Below the pieces are notes generated by a model. That model was not told the DNA's origin and ran no database searches. It was given only the letters and a program-made list of their open reading frames with translations. DNA of 64,000 bases from NCBI RefSeq assembly GCF_000348805.1, contig NC_020510.1, positions 124,001-188,000 of the forward strand. The letters run 5' to 3'. Positions 17,277 through 26,255 of this stretch are shown piece after piece. Each line of letters begins with the position of its first letter. Within the stretch, counting starts at the first letter, position 1. The DNA comes from Blattabacterium cuenoti BPAA (GTDB taxonomy: Bacteria; Bacteroidota; Bacteroidia; Flavobacteriales; Blattabacteriaceae). A program made the translations under genes and the position numbers.

Positions 17277-18365
17277 TTAAGATTCGCAAGAAATACATTC
17301 AGATCCTCCCAAATTTTCTTTTTTATTCTCTAATAAAATTTTTAAGATTTTATTTTCTGATTTTTTTTTATTATACACATCTTCTAAATTAGAAGAAATA
17401 AAAAGATCATCATTCCAATCTTCATTAGGTTTACTATATCCCGTTTCACGATTATCAAAAAAATCAGTTTGTTGCTCTCCAGATATTGTAATATAAAACC
17501 AATCCATATTAGATAACAGATCCTTATTGATATGATATGAATCATTCAACCCTAATTCCCTCAATTTCAAATTTGCTCTATCTTTCATAAAATTTTTAAG
17601 ATCTTCTTTTTTAATAGTAGAAAGATCTCCTTTTCCAAATATTTGATCAATAAAAATAAATTCATTTCTCAACGCTAAATCTATTCCTTGATAAACAGAT
17701 TTTTCAACCGATTTTTTTAATCCCTCATTTTCATCACAAAAAGTACGAAATATTTTACATCCCGCTTCCGAATGTAAAGATTCATCTCTAACAGAAAAAA
17801 TAATTTGCTGACCTATTCCTTTTAAACGATTCGATTTTCTAAAAGAAAGTAAAACTGCAAAAGAAGAAAATAATTGTATTCCTTCTGCTGCTGCAGAAAA
17901 TAAAGCGATGCTTCTCGCTATTTCTTTTTGATCGTATTGTCCATGCGGACTTTTTCTAATATCCATTAAAATTTTCAACTTATTCATTGTTGCTTCATCT
18001 TTCAAAAAAGCATGAAAATCATCTAACCCCAAGATATCATTCAAATAAGAATAAGCTACAGCATGAATTGTTTCAAATGATCCAAAAGTTTGTCCCATCA
18101 TTTTGATTTCAGGAATAGGAAACCACTTAGGAATCATCTCTGACCAATAATTTCCAACTTCTGTTTCTGTTTGAGTAAATCCTTTTAAAATATCTCCAAT
18201 TACATTTTTTTCCTGAAAAGAAAGATTTTCATTCCAATCATGAATATCCGATTGCATATTAATCTCTGTATGTAACCAATGCGCATTTTGCTGTTTAAAC
18301 CAATAATCATAAGCCCACTGATATTCAAAAGGTTTAAAATTTAAACGATCTTTCGTTATACTCAT
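17277..18365 (-). CDS. nrdB: Ribonucleoside-diphosphate reductase, beta subunit
   Basis: NrdB houses the di-iron/tyrosyl-radical cofactor that NrdA needs to reduce ribonucleotides. The 362-residue protein has the ETIHAVAYSYLND motif near 98-110, where E, H and Y are spaced as in E. coli E115, H118 and Y122, so the radical tyrosine is present. Later ligands appear in the EGIQLFSSFAVLLSF region near 160 and in SVRDESLHSEAGCKIF near 190. The C-terminus ends in SECISCES. The nrdA gene is not in this window. The gene heads a three-gene unit with the VRR-NUC and DUF1599 proteins. Confidence 0.95.
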   Translation of the reverse strand: MSITKDRLNFKPFEYQWAYDYWFKQQNAHWLHTEINMQSDIHDWNENLSFQEKNVIGDILKGFTQTETEVGNYWSEMIPKWFPIPEIKMMGQTFGSFETIHAVAYSYLNDILGLDDFHAFLKDEATMNKLKILMDIRKSPHGQYDQKEIARSIALFSAAAEGIQLFSSFAVLLSFRKSNRLKGIGQQIIFSVRDESLHSEAGCKIFRTFCDENEGLKKSVEKSVYQGIDLALRNEFIFIDQIFGKGDLSTIKKEDLKNFMKDRANLKLRELGLNDSYHINKDLLSNMDWFYITISGEQQTDFFDNRETGYSKPNEDWNDDLFISSNLEDVYNKKKSENKILKILLENKKENLGGSECISCES

Positions 18366-18585
18366 TTTTATTCATTTTTTCACCTAAATAAATGTACTAA
18401 AATATAAAATATAAAAACAAACAAATTTTTTTCATTATCATCACTCACCTAAATAAAAGTGATTGATTATGTCATATGTTGTGTATTATAACTATTACGT
18501 CAAATAAATTAAACTTTTTTTCTTGGAAAAAATTTTTGTTTAAAATATTATGAATTTTATATATTTCGATTAAATTTTATTATTA

Positions 18586-19347
18586 ATGAAAATTATAAAA
18601 ATATCATTGATATTGTTATGGCGTACATGGTTTTTCCTTATCAATATATTTCTGATTCCCTTATGGGCAGGAGCCTCTATTCCGTTTTTATTTAAAGAAA
18701 AACACTATCCCATTGCATATTGGTTTCACCAAATGTGGGCTAAAAGTAATCTTTTTTTCATGGGATTTTGGTATGTATTAGAAAAAGATAAAGAAATATT
18801 AGATAAAAATCAACAATACGTAATTATCAGCAATCACAGTTCCATTATGGATATTATGTTAATTTACTCTTTAATGAAAAATCATCCTTTGGTTTTTGTG
18901 GGAAAGGCAGAATTAGCCAAACTTCCTTTTTTTGGGTTTGTTTATAAAAAAAGTAATATTTTAATTGATAGAAAAAATTTATCAAGTTGTATACAAGTAT
19001 TTAAAAAAATAGAAGATAAAGTAGATTCTGGAAAAAGTGTTTGTATTTTTCCAGAAGGTGGTGTTCCTAAACCTTATATTTTTTTAGACCATTTTAAAAG
19101 TGGAGCTTTTTTTATCGCTATTATAAAAAAAATCCCTATTATTCCTTTTACAATAGCTGATATAAAAACAAAATTTCCTAGTTCTTCGATTATAAAAGGA
19201 GGCCCAGGTAAAATAAGGATTAAACAACATCATTCCATCTCAACCAAGAATTTATCTTTGAAAGATAAAAATTTTTTGAAAGAAAAATGTTTTAATTTAA
19301 TCAAATATCAACTAGAAAAATTTGAACGTGAAAAAGAAAATAATTAA
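18586..19347 (+). CDS. plsC: 1-acyl-sn-glycerol-3-phosphate acyltransferase
   Basis: PlsC acylates lysophosphatidate to phosphatidate. The 253-residue protein has N-terminal hydrophobic segments (about 5-35), the catalytic HX4D motif in ISNHSSIMDIMLI near 82, a FVGKAELAKLPFFGFVYKKS block near 105, the substrate motif FPEGGVP near 150 and PIIPFTI near 183. It is followed 12 bp later by rnhA. The 220-bp upstream gap, shared with divergent nrdB, contains two copies of CACCTAAATAAA. Confidence 0.93.
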   Translation: MKIIKISLILLWRTWFFLINIFLIPLWAGASIPFLFKEKHYPIAYWFHQMWAKSNLFFMGFWYVLEKDKEILDKNQQYVIISNHSSIMDIMLIYSLMKNHPLVFVGKAELAKLPFFGFVYKKSNILIDRKNLSSCIQVFKKIEDKVDSGKSVCIFPEGGVPKPYIFLDHFKSGAFFIAIIKKIPIIPFTIADIKTKFPSSSIIKGGPGKIRIKQHHSISTKNLSLKDKNFLKEKCFNLIKYQLEKFEREKENN

Positions 19348-19359
19348 TATGAATTATTC

Positions 19360-19836
19360 GTGAATAAAAAAATTCATATTTATACTGACGGTTCTTCAAA
19401 AGGAAATCCTGGACCAGGAGGATATGGTATTTTTATAGAAACATTTTTGGGATATTTTTATAACAGAAAAATAATTTCTGAAGGATTTCGTTATACAACG
19501 AATAACAGAATGGAACTATTATCAGTAATAGTAGGATTAGAGAAAATAGAAAATAAAAAACAAAATATTGTTGTTTTTACTGATTCTAAATATATAATAA
19601 ATACTGTACAAAATAAATGGATTAATAAATGGAAAAAAAATAATTTTAAAAATAAAAAAAATATAGATTTGTGGAAAAGATTTTTAGATTTATTTTATAA
19701 ACATTCTGTAATATTTCATTGGATAAAAAGCCATAATCATCATTATGTAAATGATTATTGCGACCGATTGTCTGTGGAAGCTTCTTCTAAAAGTAAAAGA
19801 TTAAAAATTGATTACATTTATGAAAAACATAGATAA
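19360..19836 (+). CDS. rnhA: Ribonuclease HI
   Basis: RNase HI degrades RNA in RNA-DNA hybrids. Translation must start at the GTG at 19360, giving MNKKIHIYTDGSSKGNPGPG. Over 158 residues the catalytic carboxylates are visible: Asp in YTDGSS, Glu in NNRMELLSVIVGLE near 52, Asp in VVFTDSKYI near 72, and the final Asp in VNDYCDRLS near 133, after the histidine in WIKSHNHH. It follows plsC closely, and its convergent neighbour is the SpoU-type methyltransferase gene. Confidence 0.94.
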   Translation: MNKKIHIYTDGSSKGNPGPGGYGIFIETFLGYFYNRKIISEGFRYTTNNRMELLSVIVGLEKIENKKQNIVVFTDSKYIINTVQNKWINKWKKNNFKNKKNIDLWKRFLDLFYKHSVIFHWIKSHNHHYVNDYCDRLSVEASSKSKRLKIDYIYEKHR

Positions 19837-19840
19837 TTAA

Positions 19841-20644
19841 TTATATGGCATAATTTCTTTGTCTAATAATTTCATATATGATGATAGACATTGCATTACT
19901 AACATTTAATGAATCTATATTTCCAAACATAGGAATAGTTATAATTTTATTAGCTTTTTTTAACCAAATATTGGATATTCCCTTGCTTTCAGAACCAAAA
20001 ACAATAGCTATATTATTATGGGGGAATTGAGTATGGTATAAATTTATAGCTTTTTTATGTTTATTAAATCCTGTTGCAATAATTTTTATTTTATTTTTTT
20101 GTAACCAATACATAATTGATTCTATTTTGTCCACAAAGATCTCTCTCGTAAAAAGACTACCTAAACTACATCTAATAATATTAGAGTTATACACATAAGT
20201 TTTCATGTTACATAGTATTATCATATGAATATTTGCAGCGTCAGCTATTCTTAACATAGCTCCTATATTCCCAGGTTTTTCTATTCCGTCCAAAATAAGT
20301 ATTAAAGAAGAATTTTTATTAGAAATTTTAATATTTTTCAATTGATTCACATATTTTTTTTCTTTAAATAAAGCAATAATTCCACCTGAATTTTCTCTGT
20401 ATGCTAATTTTTTAAAAATTTTCATACTAATAATAAAAGTTATGGAATAAAATGACTGAATCATATTATATTTATGAAATATTTTTTCGCATATAAATAT
20501 TCTTTTTGGTAAAAAATTACCCTTTATAGCCATTTCGAATTCTTTGATCCCTTCCACAAAAAAAATATTCATATAATTTTTTTTTTGATAAATTTTTATC
20601 AGATCTTTAATTTTTGTATTTTGTATACTGCATATTTTTTTCAT
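19841..20644 (-). CDS. TrmH/SpoU family RNA methyltransferase
   Basis: A 267-residue SPOUT-fold methyltransferase that adds methyl groups from S-adenosylmethionine to tRNA or rRNA ribose; the exact target nucleoside cannot be told from sequence. An N-terminal substrate-binding domain (about 1-100) begins KKICSIQNTKIKDLIKIYQK. The three SpoU motifs follow: ILDGIEKPGNIGAMLRIADA near 121, IAVFGSES-type IAIVFGSESKGIS near 209, and IPMFGNIDSLNVSNAMSIII near 233. It is divergent from the dCMP deaminase gene with only 7 bp between the start codons. Confidence 0.9.
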   Translation of the reverse strand: MKKICSIQNTKIKDLIKIYQKKNYMNIFFVEGIKEFEMAIKGNFLPKRIFICEKIFHKYNMIQSFYSITFIISMKIFKKLAYRENSGGIIALFKEKKYVNQLKNIKISNKNSSLILILDGIEKPGNIGAMLRIADAANIHMIILCNMKTYVYNSNIIRCSLGSLFTREIFVDKIESIMYWLQKNKIKIIATGFNKHKKAINLYHTQFPHNNIAIVFGSESKGISNIWLKKANKIITIPMFGNIDSLNVSNAMSIIIYEIIRQRNYAI

Positions 20645-20651
20645 ATTGATT

Positions 20652-21076
20652 ATGATTTATAAAAAATACGATGATATCGTATATATGAATATGGCGGTTG
20701 AACATTCAAAACTTTCTTTTTGTAAAAAAAAAAAGTAGGAGCTGTGATAGTGAAAAATAGCCAAATCATATCTGATGGATATAACCGTACTCCAAATGGT
20801 TTTGATGATACCTGTGAAGATCATAACGGAAATACTAAATGGTATGTTCTTCATGCAGAAGCAAATGCCATATTAAAAATGTCTTCTTCTTTTTTATCTT
20901 GTGAAGGGGGTTCCATATATATCACTCATTTTCCATGTAAAGAATGTTGTAAACTAATTTATTTATCTAATATAAAAAGAGTTATTTACTTATTGTATGA
21001 AAAAAATGATGAAGAATTTTCTTTTTTAAGAAAACTGAAAATTAAAATAGAAAAACTAATTTCAACTAACTTATAA
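20652..21076 (+). pseudogene. Deoxycytidylate deaminase, frameshifted in an 11-A run
   Basis: dCMP deaminase makes dUMP for thymidylate synthase. From ATG 20652 the frame reads MIYKKYDDIVYMNMAVEHSK, then LSFCKKKK, and hits TAG right after an 11-A run (20724-20734). One more A would continue VGAVIVKNSQIISDGYNRTP, matching the family N-terminus (YCKRK-VGA pattern) and giving about 141 residues, the normal size. The catalytic part is intact: zinc motifs HAEANAIL and FPCKECCKL. Translation from inside (20744) would lack the first beta strand and helix. This may be a real lesion, a homopolymer sequencing error, or a gene read through by slippage. Confidence 0.88.
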
Positions 21077-21080
21077 GAAA

Positions 21081-21163
21081 ACCCAGGTGGCGAAATAGGT
21101 AGACGCGCTGGACTCAAAATCCAGTGATTTTACATCATGCGGGTTCGAATCCCGCCCTGGGTA
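21081..21163 (+). tRNA. tRNA-Leu (anticodon CAA)
   Basis: An 83-nt cloverleaf with acceptor ACCCAGG/CCTGGGT, anticodon arm CTGGA-CTCAAAA-TCCAG (anticodon CAA, reading UUG), a long variable arm, and T-arm GCGGGTTCGAATCCCGC. The discriminator base is A, as required for leucine. CCA is not encoded. Confidence 0.96.
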
Positions 21164-21168
21164 TTTTT

Positions 21169-22875
21169 TCAGAATAAAAAATATCTTTGAGAAAGTGGTA
21201 AAACATCAGAAGGATGAGAAGCTATTTTCTCTCCATTTATGTAAACATTATAAGTTTTGGGATCGACTTCTAAATTTGGAACTTCTCCATTTAATATCAT
21301 GTTTTTTTTGGATAATGTGCGACATCCTTTTACAATTTTTATTTGTTTTTTTATTTCATTTTTTTCAAAAAAACCATTATTGATGGCATTTATTGAAACA
21401 AAAACACTGCTTAATTTTGGTTCAAAATAGCCAAACATTTTCCGATACATAAATGGTTGAGGTGTAGGAATCGTAGCATTAGGATCCCCCATACTAGCAT
21501 AAACAATCATTCCACTTTTTATAACTAATTCCGGTTTGACTCCAAAAAAAGAAGGTTTCCATAGTACTAAATCTGCCATTTTTCCGATGTGAATGGATCC
21601 GACATATTCAGAAATACCATGGGTGATAGCTGGATTTATAGTATATTTTGAAATGTATCTTTTCACTCTAAAGTTATCATTTTTTGTATGATCTTCATTC
21701 AGAGATCCTCTTTGTTTTTTCATTTTATCAGCTGTTTGCCATGTTCTTTTCACTATTTCACCTATCCGTCCCATAGCTTGAGAATCTGAACTAGTCATAC
21801 TAATAGCACCTATATCATGTAAAACTCCTTCTGCACTAATAGTTTCAGATCGGATCCTTGATTTAGCAAAAGCAATATCTTCTGGTAAATTAGAATCCAA
21901 ATGATGACAAATCATTAACATATCTAAATGTTCATCTATAGTGTTACAAGTATATGGCATAGTCGGACTTGTTGATGAAGGTAAAATATTGGAAAACGAT
22001 ATCACTTTTAATAAATCAGGAGCATGTCCACCACCGGCTCCTTCCGTATGATACATATGAATTGTTCTATTTTTGAATGTTCTTAAAGTATCTTCTACAT
22101 AACCTGATTCATTTAAGGAATCTGTATGTATATTAACTTGAACATCCAATTTTTCTGCAACGGTCAAACATTGATCTATAACATGGAAAGTACTCCCCCA
22201 ATCTTCATGTATTTTTAATCCACCAGCTCCAGCTTTTATTTGTTCAATTAAAGCAACAGGATGAGAGCTATTGCCACTAGCAAGAAAAATAAAATTAATA
22301 GGAACATGATCTGTTGTTTTTAACATTCTCTGAATATTCCATACACCTGAAGTACAATTTGTAGCTATAGTTCCAGTGGCCGGTCCTGATCCTCCACCAA
22401 CAATAGTTGTTGTTCCACTTTCCAATGCAACTTCAAACAATTGTGGACATATATAATGAACATGACTGTCTACACTTCCAGCTGTTACTATCATATTTTC
22501 TGAAGAAATGACTTCAGTTCCCGCTCCAATATACATATTAGGAGTAATTCCGTCCATAAAATATGGATTTCCAGATTTTCCTATCCCAACAATGATTCCG
22601 TTTTTAATTCCTATATCTGCTTTTACGATTCCCCAATAATCTATAATAATAGCATTAACTAATACTAAATCTAAAACTCCTTCATTTCTTGTAGCAAATG
22701 GATGTTGCCCCATTCCATCCCTAATAACTTTTCCTCCTCCAAAAACACATTCGTCTCCATAAACAGTATAGTCTTTCTCTATTTCAATCCACAAAGAAGT
22801 ATCCCCTAAACGAATTTTATCTCCTTGAGTGGGCCCATACATCCTTGCATAAGATTCTCTATTTATTTTTTTCAT
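21169..22875 (-). CDS. ureC: Urease alpha subunit
   Basis: UreC is the nickel-bearing catalytic subunit that hydrolyses urea. I chose the ATG at 22875 ([19 protein letters not shown]), giving 568 residues, equal to the usual size; a longer frame to 22941 overlaps ureAB. Active-site residues are all present: nickel histidines in [10 protein letters not shown], the carbamylated lysine in [32 protein letters not shown], the flap cysteine in MICHHLD, and aspartate in [10 protein letters not shown]. It starts four bases after the ureAB stop. No accessory genes (ureD, E, F, G) are in the window. Confidence 0.97.
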   Translation of the reverse strand: MKKINRESYARMYGPTQGDKIRLGDTSLWIEIEKDYTVYGDECVFGGGKVIRDGMGQHPFATRNEGVLDLVLVNAIIIDYWGIVKADIGIKNGIIVGIGKSGNPYFMDGITPNMYIGAGTEVISSENMIVTAGSVDSHVHYICPQLFEVALESGTTTIVGGGSGPATGTIATNCTSGVWNIQRMLKTTDHVPINFIFLASGNSSHPVALIEQIKAGAGGLKIHEDWGSTFHVIDQCLTVAEKLDVQVNIHTDSLNESGYVEDTLRTFKNRTIHMYHTEGAGGGHAPDLLKVISFSNILPSSTSPTMPYTCNTIDEHLDMLMICHHLDSNLPEDIAFAKSRIRSETISAEGVLHDIGAISMTSSDSQAMGRIGEIVKRTWQTADKMKKQRGSLNEDHTKNDNFRVKRYISKYTINPAITHGISEYVGSIHIGKMADLVLWKPSFFGVKPELVIKSGMIVYASMGDPNATIPTPQPFMYRKMFGYFEPKLSSVFVSINAINNGFFEKNEIKKQIKIVKGCRTLSKKNMILNGEVPNLEVDPKTYNVYINGEKIASHPSDVLPLSQRYFLF

Positions 22876-22879
22876 AAAT

Positions 22880-23509
22880 TCATATAGTTGTATTTTCTCT
22901 TCCTGAAAATCCATAAATTTTTTTACTTCCTCCAATTTCAACTAAAATAACTTCTTTTGTTTCTCCTGGTTCAAAACGAACAGATCTACCGGAAGGTATA
23001 TCTAGTTTATATCCTTTAGTTCCTTTTCTATCAAAAAGAAGAGCCGAATTGGTTTCATAAAAATGAAAATGAGATCCTACTTGGATCGGACGTGTTCCTG
23101 TATTGGATACAATTCTTTTCATACGAGATCTTCCAGGTAATAATACAATTTCCTCTTTTAATAGATCATATTGTCCTGGAATCAGATTAGAATTTTTTTT
23201 TCTATTTTTTTTTATAGGATGATGTATGGTAACTAATTTTGTTCCATCAGGAAATGTCGCTTCTACTTGAACACTATTCAGTAATTCATACACTCCATCC
23301 ATAACTTGTTCATCATTCAGAATATTTCCTGCTTCATACATGAGATCTTTTACTGTTTTTCCATCACGAGCTCCTTCCATTACATAATGAGTAATTAAAG
23401 CTAAAGACTCAGGATAATTCAATTTTAATCCTCTTTTTAAACGTTTTTTTGCCAATTCTCCAGCCATATGCAGAAGAATTTTTTCCTTTTCATAAGAAGT
23501 TAAATGCAT
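22880..23509 (-). CDS. ureAB: Urease gamma/beta fusion subunit
   Basis: The 209-residue protein joins two urease subunits. Residues 1-100 are the gamma subunit ([20 protein letters not shown] at the start, [19 protein letters not shown] near 48, [18 protein letters not shown] near 82-99). From about 110 the beta subunit follows ([32 protein letters not shown] near 145, [16 protein letters not shown] near 165). A lysine-rich linker joins them. Similar fusions are known in Helicobacter, which arose separately. A promoter-like sequence lies upstream at 23529-23563. Confidence 0.96.
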   Translation of the reverse strand: MHLTSYEKEKILLHMAGELAKKRLKRGLKLNYPESLALITHYVMEGARDGKTVKDLMYEAGNILNDEQVMDGVYELLNSVQVEATFPDGTKLVTIHHPIKKNRKKNSNLIPGQYDLLKEEIVLLPGRSRMKRIVSNTGTRPIQVGSHFHFYETNSALLFDRKGTKGYKLDIPSGRSVRFEPGETKEVILVEIGGSKKIYGFSGRENTTI

Positions 23510-23528
23510 ATAATACTTTAATTTAATT

Positions 23529-23563
23529 CATAAACAAACATAATATTCGTTATTAACAAACAA
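23529..23563 (-). promoter_or_regulatory. Putative Bacteroidetes-type promoter of ureABC
   Basis: On the minus strand TTG (23563-23561) is followed after an 18-bp spacer by TATGTTTG (23542-23535), which fits the Bacteroidetes -33/-7 consensus TTG and TAnnTTTG. The predicted start near 23529 leaves a leader of about 20 nt before the ureAB ATG. It is the only site in the window where I found both elements at good spacing. Confidence 0.55.
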
Positions 23564-23746
23564 CAGTTATATGGGGATCAAAGTTATGAAATATTATAAT
23601 AATGAAAGAGAAATAGAATCGTTTTTCATCCTTCTTAAATTTCCAAAAAAAGTATTTGGATTTGTAAGATTTATTTTAAAATAAATACATACAAAAAAAC
23701 TTTTTTCATCAAAAAATTAAAAGAATACGCCTCCATAAATTATCAT

Positions 23747-23754
23747 TATTTTTG
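23747..23754 (+). promoter_or_regulatory. Possible -7 element upstream of thrA
   Basis: TATTTTTG fits the Bacteroidetes -7 element TAnnTTTG, 49 bp before the thrA ATG. No convincing TTG -33 element is seen upstream. In DNA this AT-rich such matches arise by chance, so this is weak. The rest of the 293-bp ureAB-thrA gap holds only a 37-codon ORF I do not believe. Confidence 0.3.
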
Positions 23755-23802
23755 TGAACATTATTAACAATGAGAAAATTGTTTTAAACAAATAATTAAA
23801 AA

Positions 23803-26250
23803 ATGCAAGTTTTAAAATTTGGAGGTAGTTCCGTAGCTCATTCTGATGCTATAAAACGTATTTGTTCTTTATTAGAAAAGAAACCAAGAGGAAGATATGC
23901 AATTGTTGTCTCTGCATTAGGAAATATTACGGACCAATTAATACAATGTGGGGAATTAGCTTCTGAAAGAAAAAATATTTATAAAAGTATCTTAGAAAAG
24001 ATCGAAATTCGTCATCTTAACATTATAAGAGAATTGTTTCCTATCACCTACCAAAGCCATTTAATCAGTTGGATTAAAAAAAATATAAATGATTTAGAAA
24101 GTTTATGTGATGGAATTTTTCAAGTGGAAGAACTTTCAAAACGTTCTTTAGATAAAATAATGAGTTTTGGAGAATTGAGTTCCTCTTTTCTCATTGCAGA
24201 GAAATTGAAACAATCTGGATTAGACGCTATTTGTAAAGACAGCAGAGATCTAATTATTACGGATTCTCAGTTTGGATGTGCACAAGTAGATTTTATTACA
24301 AGTAATCATCACATTATTCAGTTTTTTCGTGAAAAAACATCAGAATATATCGTTTTACCAGGATTTATAGGTTCTACGTTAGAAAAAGAAACTACAACTC
24401 TCGGAAGAGGAGGATCTGATTACACGGCTGCTATTTTAGCTGCGGCTATATCTGCTAGTTTACTGGAAATATGGACGGATGTCAGTGGAATGATGACAGC
24501 AAATCCGAAAATAGTGAATCAGGCTTTTCCTATCAAAGAAATTTCTTATGAAGAAGCAATGGAATTATCCCATTTTGGAGCAAAAGTCATTTATCCTCCT
24601 ACGATTCATCCTGCTATGAAAAAACATATTCCGATACAAATTAAAAATACTTTTTCTCCTATAGATCCGGGTACTTTGATTTATATTAATAAAAATACAA
24701 ATATTAGTCAACCTGTAACCGGAATATCTGGAATTCAAAATATGGCATTACTTACCTTAGAAGGAAGTGGTATGGTAGGAATTCCTGGATATTCCAAACG
24801 TTTATTTGAAGCATTATCACGTGAAAAAATAAATGTTATATTTATCACTCAAAGTTCTTCAGAACATTCCATTACTACAGGAATTCATGAAACGGATATC
24901 ATCAAAGCAAAAACTGTAATAGATAGCGAATTTTCTAAAGAAATCCATCAAAGACGTCTTGATCCATTAAGAATAGAGAAAGATCTTTGCATTATTGCCG
25001 TAGTAGGGGATAACATGAAAAATCTTCATGGAACCAGTGGAAAAATGTTTTCGGCTTTGGGAAGAAATAGTATTAATGTTCGAGCGATAGCGCAAGGTTC
25101 TACTGAAAAAAATATATCAGCTGTTATTAGAAAAACCGATTTTAAAAAGGCATTAAACACTTTACATGAATCTTTTTTTGAAAGTCCACCAAAACAAATT
25201 AATCTTTTCATTTGTGGGGTGGGAAAAGTAGGAAGCAAATTGATGGAACAAATTGATCAGCAACAAAATTACTTATTAAAAGTATTAAAGCTTCAAGTAA
25301 GGGTCATTGGATTAGCAAATAGTAAAAAAATGTATTTTAATGATCACGGGATCAATTTAAGTGATTGGAAAGAAAATCTAAGCCAAAAAGGCATTAGGAT
25401 GAATATATATTCCTTTATGGAAAAAGTATGGAAATTTAATCTTAGGAATAGTTTATTTGTTGATAACACAGCTAGTGAAGAAATGGCTATGACTTATGAT
25501 AAATTTTTAAAGAATGGGATAGGGGTGATCACTTGTAATAAAATAGCTTGTTCATCAGATTATGATCATTATAAAAAATTAAAAACACTTTCTAGACATT
25601 TCAAAGCTCCATTTTTATTTGAAACTAATGTAGGAGCGAGTCTTCCTGTCATTAGTACACTTAACGATCTAATTAACAGTGGAGATAAAATTAATAAAAT
25701 AGAAGCGGTTTTATCAGGAAGTTTAAATTTTATATTTAATCATTTTTTAGGAAAAAAATCTTTTTTAGAAGTTGTTCAAGAAGCTCAATTAAAAGGATAT
25801 ACAGAACCTGATCCTAGAATTGATTTAAGTGGATTAGATGTCATGAGAAAAATACTAATTTTAGCAAGAGAATGTGGTTCTCCATTAGAACTGAGTGACA
25901 TTCATCAAAAATCTTTTCTTCCAGAAACTTGTTCAAGTTCAAGTTCTATAGAAGATTTTTATCAAAAATTACATAGATATAAAGATTACTTCTTTAAAAT
26001 TAGAAGTGAAGCGGAAAAAGATAAAAAACGATTGCGTTTTATTGCACGTTACGAAAATGGGGGGGCTTATGTTGGATTAGAATCTGTTTTACAGATTCAT
26101 CCATTTTTTCAACTAGAAGGAAAAGATAATATGGTATTGTATAATACATATCGTTATGCTGAACAACCTCTTATTATCAAAGGAGCAGGTGCTGGAGCAG
26201 AAGTTACTGCATCTGGAGTTTTTTCAGATATTATTAAAGCTACTAAATAA
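23803..26250 (+). CDS. thrA: Bifunctional aspartokinase/homoserine dehydrogenase
   Basis: ThrA carries the first and third steps of the aspartate-to-threonine pathway. Of 815 residues, 1-290 are aspartokinase (MQVLKFGGSSVAHSDAIKRI, then FIGSTLEKETTTLGRGGSDY near 193, with the WTDVSGMMTANPKIV block). Residues 310-460 hold two ACT-type regulatory repeats. From about 465 comes homoserine dehydrogenase (NLFICGVGKVGSKL nucleotide fold, FETNVGASLPVISTLNDLIN near 606, DPRIDLSGLDVMRKILILAR near 671). The ACT domains suggest threonine feedback as in homologues. It heads thrABC, five bases before thrB. Confidence 0.96.
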   Translation: MQVLKFGGSSVAHSDAIKRICSLLEKKPRGRYAIVVSALGNITDQLIQCGELASERKNIYKSILEKIEIRHLNIIRELFPITYQSHLISWIKKNINDLESLCDGIFQVEELSKRSLDKIMSFGELSSSFLIAEKLKQSGLDAICKDSRDLIITDSQFGCAQVDFITSNHHIIQFFREKTSEYIVLPGFIGSTLEKETTTLGRGGSDYTAAILAAAISASLLEIWTDVSGMMTANPKIVNQAFPIKEISYEEAMELSHFGAKVIYPPTIHPAMKKHIPIQIKNTFSPIDPGTLIYINKNTNISQPVTGISGIQNMALLTLEGSGMVGIPGYSKRLFEALSREKINVIFITQSSSEHSITTGIHETDIIKAKTVIDSEFSKEIHQRRLDPLRIEKDLCIIAVVGDNMKNLHGTSGKMFSALGRNSINVRAIAQGSTEKNISAVIRKTDFKKALNTLHESFFESPPKQINLFICGVGKVGSKLMEQIDQQQNYLLKVLKLQVRVIGLANSKKMYFNDHGINLSDWKENLSQKGIRMNIYSFMEKVWKFNLRNSLFVDNTASEEMAMTYDKFLKNGIGVITCNKIACSSDYDHYKKLKTLSRHFKAPFLFETNVGASLPVISTLNDLINSGDKINKIEAVLSGSLNFIFNHFLGKKSFLEVVQEAQLKGYTEPDPRIDLSGLDVMRKILILARECGSPLELSDIHQKSFLPETCSSSSSIEDFYQKLHRYKDYFFKIRSEAEKDKKRLRFIARYENGGAYVGLESVLQIHPFFQLEGKDNMVLYNTYRYAEQPLIIKGAGAGAEVTASGVFSDIIKATK

Positions 26251-26255
26251 AAGTC

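Noticed and set aside
20744..21076. Short 110-residue deaminase as a complete gene
   Set aside because: It lacks the first strand and helix of the fold, and the missing part is encoded directly upstream in the next frame.
23571..23684. ORF of 37 codons in the ureAB-thrA gap, starting MGIKVMKYYNNEREIESFF
   Set aside because: No family resemblance, its start overlaps the ureAB promoter region, and the composition fits chance reading in AT-rich DNA.
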